A DNA stretch of 64,000 bases. It comes from CAWBOY01 sp963790585 (GTDB lineage Bacteria; Planctomycetota; Planctomycetia; Gemmatales; Gemmataceae). The stretch is from the NCBI GenBank assembly GCA_963790585.1, contig CAWBOY010000006.1:248001-312000 (forward strand), read 5' to 3'. The notes under the pieces are model-generated. The model was not told the DNA's origin, searched no databases, and saw only the letters and a list, made by a program, of their open reading frames with translations. The position numbers and the translations under genes were made by a program. Shown piece by piece: positions 18,313 through 26,627 of this stretch (positions are counted from its first letter, which is position 1; each line of letters opens with the position of its first letter).

Positions 18313-21300
18313 ATGAGCATCATGAAGCATCTGATTACCTTCGGCCTGCATCAGATCATCGGCGAGAGCGCGGAGAAGGGGGTGAGCCTCCTCCAGCAGC
18401 ATTTCACCGATCATAGCAAAACACTCTCCGACGCGCTCGCTCGGGCCAACGATCGCGCCTGGCAAGCCCTGGCGGTCGCTCTGGCGGGCGACGATTGGCT
18501 CAGTGCCATCAAGCTCTTCTTCACCAATGCTGACGACAAGGGGTTGCGGACCGAGGTACAGGCTGTTGCTGGCCAACAGCCCGATTCCGTTGAAGACGAC
18601 GAAGACGTTCCGCGACTGGTGCCTCACCGAGCTCAAGCAGGCGCTCAAAGAAAAGGACAAGCCGCTCTCCGCCGAGACTATTGACCTGACGACCGTGGCG
18701 CGTTCTCATGCGGAATTCAGACGCTATACCGATCTCAATAGTCTCGTTGAAGGCGCTTATAAGGCGGTCGAGCAGATCGCCGACGCTCTGGCGCCGCGCT
18801 ATAAGAACCTGAGCGCTTTGCTCAAAGAACTTCCGCCTAGCGGGCCGCCGCTTTTGGCTGCGGCTTTCCTCTACTTCTTCCGCCGCGAGGTCGAGACTAA
18901 TGGCGAGCTGGCGCAGGGGGTTGACGTTCGATAGCCTGCGGCAGCTGACCAGGAATCAGGAGGCGGCATTTAGCATCGTCGAAGGAAAGCTGGATACCCT
19001 CGGCGACCGTTTCGAGATCCGTTTGGATGAAGTTGTGACTCTTTTGCATGAGATCAAGAGCGACCTCGGCGAAATCAAGGAATCACAAAAGGAGCTTTCC
19101 AAGCAGATCGCCGAGATGGCCCGGCTTAACAAAGTAGACTCCGGGCCCGCTCGGCCACAGTTTCATATCTCGATCAACAGCGAAAAGGAACAGGCCCGCG
19201 CCCGTTGGTTTCTGACCGAGATTCGCAAGCTGCCGCCGGAAAACCGCGACTCGGATGACCTGAGCATCTTGGGCGACATTCTGCGCACCGCCGGTCTCTA
19301 CAAAGATGCCCGCGAGACCTACTCCGAAGCGGCGGCCCACGCGGTTGACCCCAAGGTCAGCGCCGCCAATCGCTACAAAGAATATCTCACTTCTCTGGAA
19401 AAGCGCAATTGGGACGAGGCCCTCACAGCTATCACCGAGGCTGCCCGCCTCGACCGCGCCGACTACGCCCTCTTCCCGAAGCACTATCAGACGAAGCGGA
19501 TCTTCGGCGCGGGCGGCTTCGGCTCGGCCTTTCTCTGCTACGATGAACGGATGAAAACCGATGTCGTCGTCAAGCCGTTTCACGCCCGCGAACTTGAATA
19601 CGATCTCGACACGGTCTTCGCCGAGGCGCACATCCTACGCGAGTTGAGCCGCTCCCATCCTTCGATCATTGGCGTCCATAATTGCGATTACGTCGATGAG
19701 GACATGAAGCGCCCCTACATCGTCATGGATTATTTTCAGGGCAAAAGCCTGCAAAGTTACCTCGACGACCTCGGACCTTATGCCGTCAGCACGACCACGT
19801 TCATGAAAATGGAGGATCTCGTCCCTATCGCCCACCAGATCGCTCTTGGCATGAAGGCCGCGCATGAAAAGCTCATCTACCACCGCGACCTGAAGCCAGA
19901 CAACATCCTGATTCACTTCGTTGATGGCGAATGGCAGGTGAAGATTATCGATTTCGGCCTCGCCATCCGCACGCGCATCATCAACGCCAGCACCGCCGTT
20001 CCCAAACAAGAGCTAACCCTGCTCGGCGAAGGCGCAGCCGGCACTGCGGAGTTCGCGCCGCCGGAGCAGATGGGCAAAATGCCCGGTATGCCGATCAAGG
20101 AATACTCCGACATCTTCGCCTTCGGCAAGACCGTCTGTTATGCCCTTTTCAAGACGACGAAGCCGTTATCACGCCACTGGAAGATGCTGCCCGAAGCGTT
20201 CGCCACGATGCTGGAAACCTGCATCGAGGAGCAACCAGCCGACCGCCATCAATCGTTCCAACCCGTGTTGGAGCTACTCAACACGATGCTACTGAGCTTG
20301 AAGCGTGAACGAAGCGGACCAGCGCCCACGCCGATTCCCGTCGCCATCCCCGCCGAACCGATCGACGACCTTGCCTACATGCTGAGTGGCTCTCTTGACG
20401 AGGGCGCCCGAGCCAACGCCGAAGCCCGCGCTCACTTCGAGCGTTACGACGACGTCACCGCCGCGAAAGTGCTGGACAAGATCCCCGAAACCGCACGCGA
20501 TCACGAGTTGTATTCGTCCATCATAGACCGGCGCGACAAAGTCATTCGCCTGGAGGAGACGATTCGCCGCCTCAAGGGGCAAGTCCGCCCCGCCGTTTTG
20601 CGGCCATTGCTCACATCTTTGATCGAACTCCATCCCCATCGCACGGCTCTTCAAGATTCGTTAAAGAAGATCGAGGAGCTGCGTGCAGGCGAAATCATCA
20701 CCAATGCCCTCGGTATGAAGTTCGCATGGTGCCCGCCAACGTCACAACCGTTCCTGATGGGCAGCCCGGACAATGAAGAGGCTCATCAGCCAAATGAGAC
20801 GCAACATCGTGTGACGTTGACCAAAGGATTTTGGCTGGCGACGACGCCGATCACGCGTGGTATCTTCGCTCGCTTTGCCAAGGAAGCGAATTATAAGACC
20901 GAAGCGGAACTCAATGGTGGCGCCTTTGGCTGGAATGGTAAAGAGTGGAAAACCGATCCCTCCAAAAATTGGCGCAATCCCGGCTTCGAACAAACCGACG
21001 ATCATCCCGTCGTTGCGATCACCTGGAACGATAGTGTCGCCTTATGTGACTGGCTCACCAAAAAAGACGGCGTCGGCCGTTATCGCTTGCCCACCGAGGC
21101 GGAATGGGAATACGCCTGCCGAGCCGGCACGACCACTCCTTTTTACTTCGGCGACACGATTAGCCCGACTCAAGCAAATTATGATTGCAACCACGTCTAC
21201 GGCAAAGGCAGCAAGGGTACCTGGCGTCAAAAGACGACAGGCGTCGGCAGCTTCCCAGCTAATAAGTTCGGGCTTTTTGACATGCATGGCTCGGTTTGGG

Positions 21301-21503
21301 AATGGTGCCAAGACTGGTATGGTGAGTATTCTAAAGAAGATATTGAAGATCCTCAAGGTGCTGAAAACGGTGACGCTCGCGTGCTGCGCGGTGGTTCCTG
21401 GGGCGTTAATCCGCGGGGCTGCCGCTCCGCCTTTCGCTGCTGGGGCGAGCCGGCCGGCCGTAGTGATGACTGCGGCTGTCGGGTCGTTCTCTGCCTGGAC
21501 TAA
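18313..21503 (+). CDS. DGR target: coiled-coil / Ser-Thr kinase / FGE-type C-type-lectin-fold protein (frameshifted)
   Basis: The restored protein has about 1,060 residues. The N-terminal third is helical and then coiled-coil, with no membrane segment. Next comes a kinase domain with a FGAGGFGSAF loop (about 19502), VVVKPF Lys, YHRDLKPDNIL (catalytic Asp at 19887) and DFG at 19950, then GTAEFAPPEQ. A helical linker leads to an FGE-sulfatase (SUMF1-like) domain from about 20710: FLMGSPDNEE, YRLPTEAEWEYACRAG, GLFDMHGSVWEWCQDWY, VLRGGSW. The last 125 coding bases are the DGR variable repeat. Frame breaks near 18565-18600 and at a G-run near 18917 look like indels. The start follows a weak GCGGAG; an upstream GTG at 18226 is possible. 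A diversified recognition surface coupled to kinase signalling is the likely logic; the ligand is unknown. Confidence 0.9.
21373..21497 (+). repeat. DGR variable repeat (VR)
   Basis: The 125 bases at the very end of the target gene align without gaps to the template repeat at 23404-23528 (minus). There are 19 differences, at 21402, 21403, 21405, 21406, 21413, 21415, 21417, 21418, 21433, 21438, 21439, 21441, 21444, 21445, 21456, 21457, 21463, 21465 and 21468. Every one replaces a template A. They change 12 residues, mostly template Asn to Gly, Val, Cys, Ser or Asp. The final 27 bases (21471-21497) contain no A and are identical, fitting the initiation of mutagenic homology (IMH). Similarity ends at 21498, three codon positions before the stop. 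Confidence 0.97.
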
Positions 21504-21799
21504 ATTACACTATGTTCTTTTGTACTCTTACCCTTTGTATCGAGCGAAGCGAGATCGAAAAAGGAAATTTGGGATATGGCTGGTATAAATATCACGTTGC
21601 TACCGCTGGGGGCCGTAGTCGCATTCCGCATTTCGTAGCCGCATTCGCCAGAATGCGGCGGCCTCTGGAGGGGCGCGGAATTCTGGCGAATTCCGCTACG
21701 AAGAGACGCATTGATTCGTAGCCGCATTAGCGGTCTTGGTAGCCGCATTCGCCAGAATGCGGCGGCCTCTGGAGGGGCGCGGAATTCTGGCGAATTCCG
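21504..21799. other. Gap between VR and RT gene with two 65-bp repeats
   Basis: This 296-base gap separates the target stop from the RT stop. It contains the two tandem palindromes listed separately, and directly after the VR a 36-base stretch (21511-21546) resembling 23621-23656. No coding potential is evident. Confidence 0.7.
21635..21699. repeat. 65-bp imperfect palindrome, copy 1
   Basis: Reads gtagccgcattcgccagaat ... ggcgaattccgctac. The ends are inverted with several mismatches, so it can fold into a long hairpin. It is identical to copy 2 at 21739-21803. It sits 138 bases beyond the VR. Confidence 0.9.
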
Positions 21800-21803
21800 C
21801 TAC
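21739..21803. repeat. 65-bp imperfect palindrome, copy 2
   Basis: Identical to copy 1 over all 65 bases and in the same orientation, 39 bases further on. Its last bases overlap the 3' end of the RT coding frame. A fragment of the unit (gtagccgcatt) is also repeated at 21719-21729. Confidence 0.9.
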
Positions 21804-22849
21804 ATTCGCCAAAGAAAACTCAACTTTGCGATCAATCGCTCGCTCTGCGCCGGGCGTGCGTGGCCAAACCAACTTACGAGTCGCTTCGCAATCTCATCGC
21901 GGTCGATTTGTCGTCTCTTCCAGGCCTTCCTCATCCAACGGACCCGGCGGCATAATTTGCGCACATTCTCCATTGGCAACAATCGCTTCGTTGGGAAAAT
22001 TCGGTAACCCACGAACGTCAAACCGGCCTTAACCGGGGTTAAAACCAGCCGCTCCGTGTGTAAGCGCAACCGACGCGTTGCCAAAAACGCGGAGGCTTGT
22101 TCGAGCCCCTCGCGCACATTTGCCCGCGTCTGCCCCAGGATGACGAAATCATCGCAATAGCGAACAAATCCGGTGACACCCGGCAGACCGCACATTAGGT
22201 GATCCAGATCATTTAGGAACCAATTGGCCAGCCATTGGCTCGTCAGATTGCCGATCGGTAATCCGCGCCGCCTTTCCAACGGCGACCAGAGATCGTCGCC
22301 CGGAAACCACGCCGGCACGGCTTCCTGCTGATTGGAGCCGTCCACGATGAGGTCAAGCAGCGTCAAAACGTGCCGATCCTTGATTAGACGGCGATAGACT
22401 CCTTTGAGGATTTCGTGATCGATTCCGGGAAAATACTTGATGATGTCGCAATGGACCGCGTAATGACTACGGCGCATGAAAAATTGCAGCCGTTGCGCGG
22501 CTGCGTGAGTACCTTTAGCCTTTCGACAGGCATAACTGTCGTGATGAAAATGCCTCTCCAGGATCGGCTCCAGCAGAATCATGAGCGCATGATGCACGAC
22601 ACGATCACGATAGGGCGCGGCGGAGATGAGCCGGTTTTTGGGGCGCGTGATCCAGTGCGTGTGGAAAGCGCCGGGCCGATAGCTACCATCAATCAGTTCG
22701 GAGCGCAGGCGCAGCAATTCGTATTCGCGTTTGAATTCAAAACGCTGGACGGTGGGATTTTGCCGCTTGCCGCGCCGAGCTTTCCGTGCCGCCAAAATGA
22801 GGTTGTCCCAGCGGACGAGATCGTCCCACAAGCCGCCGTGGCGTTTCAT
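21800..22849 (-). CDS. DGR reverse transcriptase
   Basis: A protein of 349 residues with the DGR/group-II-like RT order: RLISAAPYRDRVVHHAL, HDSYACRKAKGTHAA, VHCDIIKYFPGIDHEIL (first catalytic Asp), GLPIGNLTSQWLANWFLNDLD (22235-22255 encodes IGNLTSQ, the [ILV]GxxxSQ motif typical of DGR RTs), FVRYCDDFVILG (YxDD at 22149-22160) and GYRIFPTKRLL. All three catalytic aspartates are present. The start codon overlaps the accessory gene stop (ATGA at 22846-22849), so the two are translationally coupled. With the adjacent TR and VR this assignment is firm. Confidence 0.97.
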   Translation of the reverse strand: MKRHGGLWDDLVRWDNLILAARKARRGKRQNPTVQRFEFKREYELLRLRSELIDGSYRPGAFHTHWITRPKNRLISAAPYRDRVVHHALMILLEPILERHFHHDSYACRKAKGTHAAAQRLQFFMRRSHYAVHCDIIKYFPGIDHEILKGVYRRLIKDRHVLTLLDLIVDGSNQQEAVPAWFPGDDLWSPLERRRGLPIGNLTSQWLANWFLNDLDHLMCGLPGVTGFVRYCDDFVILGQTRANVREGLEQASAFLATRRLRLHTERLVLTPVKAGLTFVGYRIFPTKRLLPMENVRKLCRRVRWMRKAWKRRQIDRDEIAKRLVSWFGHARPAQSERLIAKLSFLWRM

Positions 22850-23205
22850 GGGTCACTCCGTTGGGTCTTCGACCGCAGCCAGCCCCCGACCTGGACGCCG
22901 ATCTTTTGCAGCCGCTCCATAGCGTGGCCGTGACTCGATGTCGCAAGCGCCTTGAGGTCATGGCTGAGACGAAGTTGAAATCGCAAGACTTCCAGTTCGA
23001 TATTGATCTCGCCAAGCAACCCGGCCTTCACGTCGGGTTTGCCGCTATACTTTGCCCGAATGAACAAAGCCAGGATTGTCTGTAGTCGCTGCTCCATCGC
23101 CAGACCTAGACTATAGCGGTGATGGCGCGGATATTTCTCGATGCGCTGGGTGAGATAGAACAGGAAGTCGTAAAAGTCGGAAACAACTTGTAGTTCGACG
23201 GCCAT
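22846..23205 (-). CDS. avd: DGR accessory variability determinant (Avd-like four-helix protein)
   Basis: A basic, all-helical protein of about 119 residues (VVSDFYDFLFYLTQRIEKYP, RYSLGLAMEQRLQTILALF, INIELEVLRFQLRLSHDL, HAMERLQKIGVQVGGWL), matching the size and helix pattern of Avd/S23-IVP-like four-helix-bundle proteins. Those proteins bind the RT and template RNA and are needed for retrohoming. The ATG at 23205 has GAGGG 8 bases upstream; a GTG at 23214 is possible. It lies between TR and RT on the same strand, and overlaps the RT start by 4 bases. Confidence 0.88.
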   Translation of the reverse strand: MAVELQVVSDFYDFLFYLTQRIEKYPRHHRYSLGLAMEQRLQTILALFIRAKYSGKPDVKAGLLGEINIELEVLRFQLRLSHDLKALATSSHGHAMERLQKIGVQVGGWLRSKTQRSDP

Positions 23206-23377
23206 GGGCGGCACCCTCGGCTAAGTGGGCCGGATCGGACGTTCGGCCTATGCCTACCAGCCCCATCCGGCCCCAGCGATCGTTCCGGTCATTGGCAGAG
23301 AGGCCAAGACCGCGGACCAGGATCAGGACTTCCGGCGACACGCCCAGGGCATTCTTAAACACCCTGGTTCTGGCCTT

Positions 23378-23392
23378 TGCCGGACACCGGCA
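23378..23392. repeat. Small hairpin just beyond the TR
   Basis: tgccggacaccggca folds into a perfect 6-bp GC-rich stem with a 3-base loop, 11 bases past the 3' end of the template repeat in its transcribed direction. It could bound the template RNA structure. Confidence 0.55.
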
Positions 23393-23403
23393 GAGCGGAA
23401 GTG

Positions 23404-23528
23404 CAGGCAGAGAACGACCCGACAGCCGCAGTTATTATTACGGTTGGCCGGCTCGTTCCTGTTGCGATAGGCGGAGCGGCAGTTCTGTGGATTATTGTTC
23501 CAGGAACCACCGCGCAGCACGCGAGCGT
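23404..23528 (-). repeat. DGR template repeat (TR)
   Basis: Minus-strand 125 bases that would encode VLRGGSWNNNPQNCRSAYRN... in the frame of the target, that is the FGE consensus with Asn (AAY) codons at the surface positions. It has 26 adenines, 19 of which are changed in VR; none of the 99 other bases is changed. It is upstream of avd and RT on the same strand and so probably lies in their leader transcript. It is not a gene of its own, although it happens to be open in one frame. Confidence 0.97.
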
Positions 23529-24133
23529 TGACGACCCTGTCCCTAGGAAGAAGCTATCGGCGGGGCGAATGTGGGTACTATCCGAAAAAAGGGGTCAAAC
23601 CTCTTGGAATTTAGGTTCAGTATGTGCGTTTATCGTCTTGCCCTTTGTGTCGAGCGTCTTCCGCCCATTTATCGTGGACAAGGCTAATCCCTTATTTGGC
23701 AAGGGTGGAGGGTGGCAAGGTAGGCCAGCGACTACTGGATGAGACGTAAGTACCTTGTGCATAGAGACTTAATCTAAACTTTACTGAATCGATCAACATT
23801 ATCAGATATGGGTACCCTTGCCAAAGTTGATTTGGCATGGCGAGGGTGATTGTGATCCCTTGGCTCGACTCAATCTCAACTTGGCCGTACCCGAATGGGT
23901 TCGGGTGGACCGGCCGCAAAAGTTCTGTGTGTGTGCGTCCGCGCAATGCAATCCTTTTCGTGTATCCCCTACGAATGGGTTAGCAGAAGCACTCTCGATT
24001 GCGCCTTGGCAGAGGCACAATCCAGTATGTCCACCCGCAAACTAATGAGAAAGAGACCATTGGCTCGGTGATGGCTTGAATGGAAACAGGAACTCTTCGC
24101 TCACGCTTCAGGCTCTGCAATCCAACCACATAC
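23529..24133. other. Intergenic, TR upstream to ruvA end
   Basis: About 600 bases with no supported gene. It should hold the promoter for the TR-avd-RT transcript (minus). It includes 23621-23656, similar at 29 of 36 positions to the sequence just after the VR, and at 24088-24117 a single arm of the GAGCCTGAAGCG repeat family. Short open frames at 23692-24045 show no domain. Confidence 0.5.
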
Positions 24134-24775
24134 TCACGATCCTTGTTTGTATATCTCCACCAATACCTCTTCGACGCCTTTGAACGTCTTGCCGGTCGCC
24201 AACACCTTGTCCAAACGATTTCGTGCCTCGACTGGCGAATGGCCAACGCTCAAAAGAGCCTGGTAGCTGTCTTCCATGACGTTGCCATCGACGACTTGGG
24301 TAGACGCGTCGCCGGGGGTGGCGCCTTCGCGCAAGGGCGTGGTCATCAGAGCGTATTTGGTGACTTTACGGCGGAGCGTTGCGACGATTTGCTCGGCGGT
24401 GGCGGCGCCGACGCCGGGGAGAGAGGTGAGCCATTTGCTGTCTTGGCGTTGGATGGCGTCGGCGATTTCCTTGATGGGGCGAACGAGGGCTTTGAGGGCT
24501 TTGCGCGTACCGACTTTATCCACCGTACAAAAGAGGTCGAAGAAGCCTAGCTCTGCTTCGCTGGAGAAGCCGATCAGGCGCGGCACGACGCGGCCTTGCA
24601 TCGGGTTGCCATCGAGATAATGGCTGGTGTAGAGCGTTATTTCGTATCCGGTTTGCCCCTGAATGACGCGGCGCACGAATTCGGGGACAAGGACTTGATA
24701 TTCGAGGGCGCCGACTTGAAGGCGGGCCTCATCGTCGAAGACGCGATTGAGGGTGCCGGTGATCTTGGTAATCAT
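24134..24775 (-). CDS. ruvA: Holliday junction branch migration protein RuvA
   Basis: Tetramer that binds four-way junctions and loads RuvB. It starts MITKITGTLNRVFDDEARLQV (OB domain) and has two helix-hairpin-helix elements (GFFDLFCTVDKVGTRKALKAL and WLTSLPGVGAATAEQIVATLRRK). It ends with the flexible domain III that contacts RuvB (HSPVEARNRLDKVL ... VEEVLVEIYKQ). The length of 213 residues is normal. It lies 52 bases downstream of ruvC on the same strand, an operon. Confidence 0.95.
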   Translation of the reverse strand: MITKITGTLNRVFDDEARLQVGALEYQVLVPEFVRRVIQGQTGYEITLYTSHYLDGNPMQGRVVPRLIGFSSEAELGFFDLFCTVDKVGTRKALKALVRPIKEIADAIQRQDSKWLTSLPGVGAATAEQIVATLRRKVTKYALMTTPLREGATPGDASTQVVDGNVMEDSYQALLSVGHSPVEARNRLDKVLATGKTFKGVEEVLVEIYKQGS

Positions 24776-24827
24776 GGTTCGCCTTCCCGTTGTTTGCAGT
24801 CAGGGCAGGTGAGTCGCTCGTACAGTG

Positions 24828-25364
24828 TTAGATTCGCGGCAGCGTCTTTTGCAGGTAGTAATGGCACAATGCCGCCGCGAGGGCGTCGGCGACGTCGTTG
24901 GGTTCGGGGAGCTTGCCGAGCTTTAACTCTTTTTGAATTGTTAGCTGCATCTGTTCTTTCGAGGCTCGGCCGCTGCCGGTGATGGTTTTCTTGATGCGCG
25001 TCGCATTGTAGCTCACCACCGGCAAGTTGCGCTGGGCGGCGGCAAGCAAAATGACGCCTCTGGCATGGCCCATCAGAATGGCTGTGCGCGGATGGGCGTA
25101 ATGGGCGAAAAGCTGTTCCACCGCCACCACGGAAGGGCGGAACTCGTCCAGGATTTCGACGATGCCGTCATAAAGCGTGAGCAAGCGCGGGGCGATATCG
25201 GTTGTTCGACCGCCAGGCGACGTGCGAATCACGCCGGCTTCGCAAACACCCGGTCCCGGACCGCGCGGCTCGACGACGGCGTAGCCGACGACTTGCAGGC
25301 CCGGGTCGATGCCAAGCACGCGATTGGGCGTCACGGGACGGATTATGGGTAAGGGGAGCGTCAT
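24828..25364 (-). CDS. ruvC: Crossover junction endodeoxyribonuclease RuvC
   Basis: Resolves Holliday junctions. Catalytic residues are visible in RVLGIDPGLQVVGYAV (Asp), VAVEQLFAHYAHPRTAILMGHARGVIL (Glu) and PNDVADALAAALCH (Asp pair); the GSGRASKEQMQ loop is also typical. ATG at 25364 is preferred; a GTG two codons earlier (25370) would add only two residues. The gene heads the ruvC-ruvA pair. ruvB is about 6 kb further along the same strand, beyond the DGR. Confidence 0.95.
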   Translation of the reverse strand: MTLPLPIIRPVTPNRVLGIDPGLQVVGYAVVEPRGPGPGVCEAGVIRTSPGGRTTDIAPRLLTLYDGIVEILDEFRPSVVAVEQLFAHYAHPRTAILMGHARGVILLAAAQRNLPVVSYNATRIKKTITGSGRASKEQMQLTIQKELKLGKLPEPNDVADALAAALCHYYLQKTLPRI

Positions 25365-25440
25365 ACCCACAGGTTACCCGAGAGCGGAAAATGGGTACAT
25401 AGCGAAGTGAAGGGCGCGTTCACAAACCGTGAAGACGATC

Positions 25441-26512
25441 TTAAAACTCCGGCATCATCATGCCAGGTACAAAGAGGAGATGCTGACGGCCCAGCTTGAA
25501 TAGCGTGCGCGGATATTCCGGCCACTTGCCCTCGGCGTTCTTCAATTCCTTCGCTTCGTCCGACGACAGATCAGGAATCAATTTGTCGTCGATAAAGGAC
25601 TGCAGGAGCAACGGAAATTCCTTGGGTTTGCAGGCACCTAACGGCGGAAGGGTCCGAATCCCTTGCGTCGCTGCATGACCGGGATGTGTTCGTGCAACGT
25701 CGGCCATCGCCAGAGCGAAAGTCGGCCATCGTCCCTCGGTCGCCTTGAGCGCTGGATAGCGCTTTTGTTTACGGAGCCATTCGTCCGTGAACGCCTTCCT
25801 CCATGCCTCCGGAAGCGTTTCAAACTTGGTAATCGCTCCCTTATCGGGTGCCGGCTCGAAGTATGGATGTTGACTTGCCAGATCCCGCAAGGTGGATTCA
25901 AAGAGGGGCCAGGAACCTGCGCGCGGCCTGCAAGGCCTTTTGCTCTCTGGGCAACAGAGCGGGCCATAGCTTGTTGTTCACGTAATGCTGCACATCAACG
26001 GGCAAATCGGCATACGTCGTGGGACGCGGCTCGCTGGTGGAGGCCGGCGGATCGGGAAGAATTCCCGGCGATGGTTGAGCCTGCGGCGTCGATTCTTCCT
26101 CATGAGTGATGGGCCGCGCTGGGACCAATCGCTCGTACCCTAAGTAACCGATGCCACCTGAGAGCAGCAACGAGAGCACCCAGGCGCTGCCCACGAGAGC
26201 AGCTTGCCAGCGCCGCTCGGGTCGATAATTCGCAGCCGGCTCTTTGATTACCGATGCCGATTTCGAAGCCGCGGGCTGCAACGGCCGCACGCTGGACAAT
26301 GTGCGATTGGTAAAATTGGGAGACGGCTCAGGAGTCGGCAAAAAATCTAGCAGATCCCAGGTTCGTTTCAGCGCCGCTGCTTCATCGCGCACCGTCTCGT
26401 CCCGGCTCAGACGCTCTTCGATCGTGCGCGCGGCTTGGCCCTTGAGTTCGCCGTCAAGATATGCGACCAGGTCGGCGCGATCTTCGTCACTGAGCCGCGA
26501 CGGTTTGTTCAT
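25441..26512 (-). CDS. Membrane-spanning anti-sigma-factor-like protein (frameshifted)
   Basis: The N-terminus LSDEDRADLVAYLDGELKGQAARTIEERLSRDETVRDEAAALKRTWDLLD has the zinc-less anti-sigma cytoplasmic domain pattern. One membrane helix follows (WQAALVGSAWVLSLLLSGGIGYLGY). The outer part carries three repeats of the form EGRWPxxxxxLxxLAxxH (WPLFESTLRDLASQH, GRWPTFALAMADVARTH, GKWPEYPRTLFKLGRQH), interrupted by a frame break near 25915. The gene directly follows an ECF sigma factor, so it probably holds that factor at the membrane until a signal arrives. A palindrome lies between the two genes. Confidence 0.8.
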
Positions 26513-26548
26513 TGGGACATTCTCGATCAAGTACGTTCGGGCGTCTAT

Positions 26549-26611
26549 TGTGGCCGCACGTTTCCAACGTGCCGAAGACGCCTCGGCACGTTGGAAACGT
26601 GCCGCCACAAC
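26549..26611. repeat. Palindrome, 'GGCACGTTGGAAACGTGCC' family
   Basis: The arms tgtggccgcacgtttcc and ggaaacgtgccgccaca are near-perfect inverted repeats with an inner stem. It sits between the ECF sigma and its anti-sigma partner, so it may lower the downstream transcript level. A longer copy is at 33789-33905. Confidence 0.85.
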
Positions 26612-26627
26612 ATTATTGGTACAGTCT

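Noticed and set aside
18313..21503. Active sulfatase-activating FGE enzyme
   Set aside because: The terminal segment that carries the catalytic cysteines in true FGE is the DGR variable region and lacks the usual Gly-Phe-Arg-Cys pattern, so a binding role is preferred.
23323..23520. Open frame on the minus strand across the template repeat, coding a Gly-Gly-Ser-Trp-Asn-rich peptide
   Set aside because: It is the TR read in the target frame; it lacks any start signal and continues into unrelated sequence. It is a template, not a gene.
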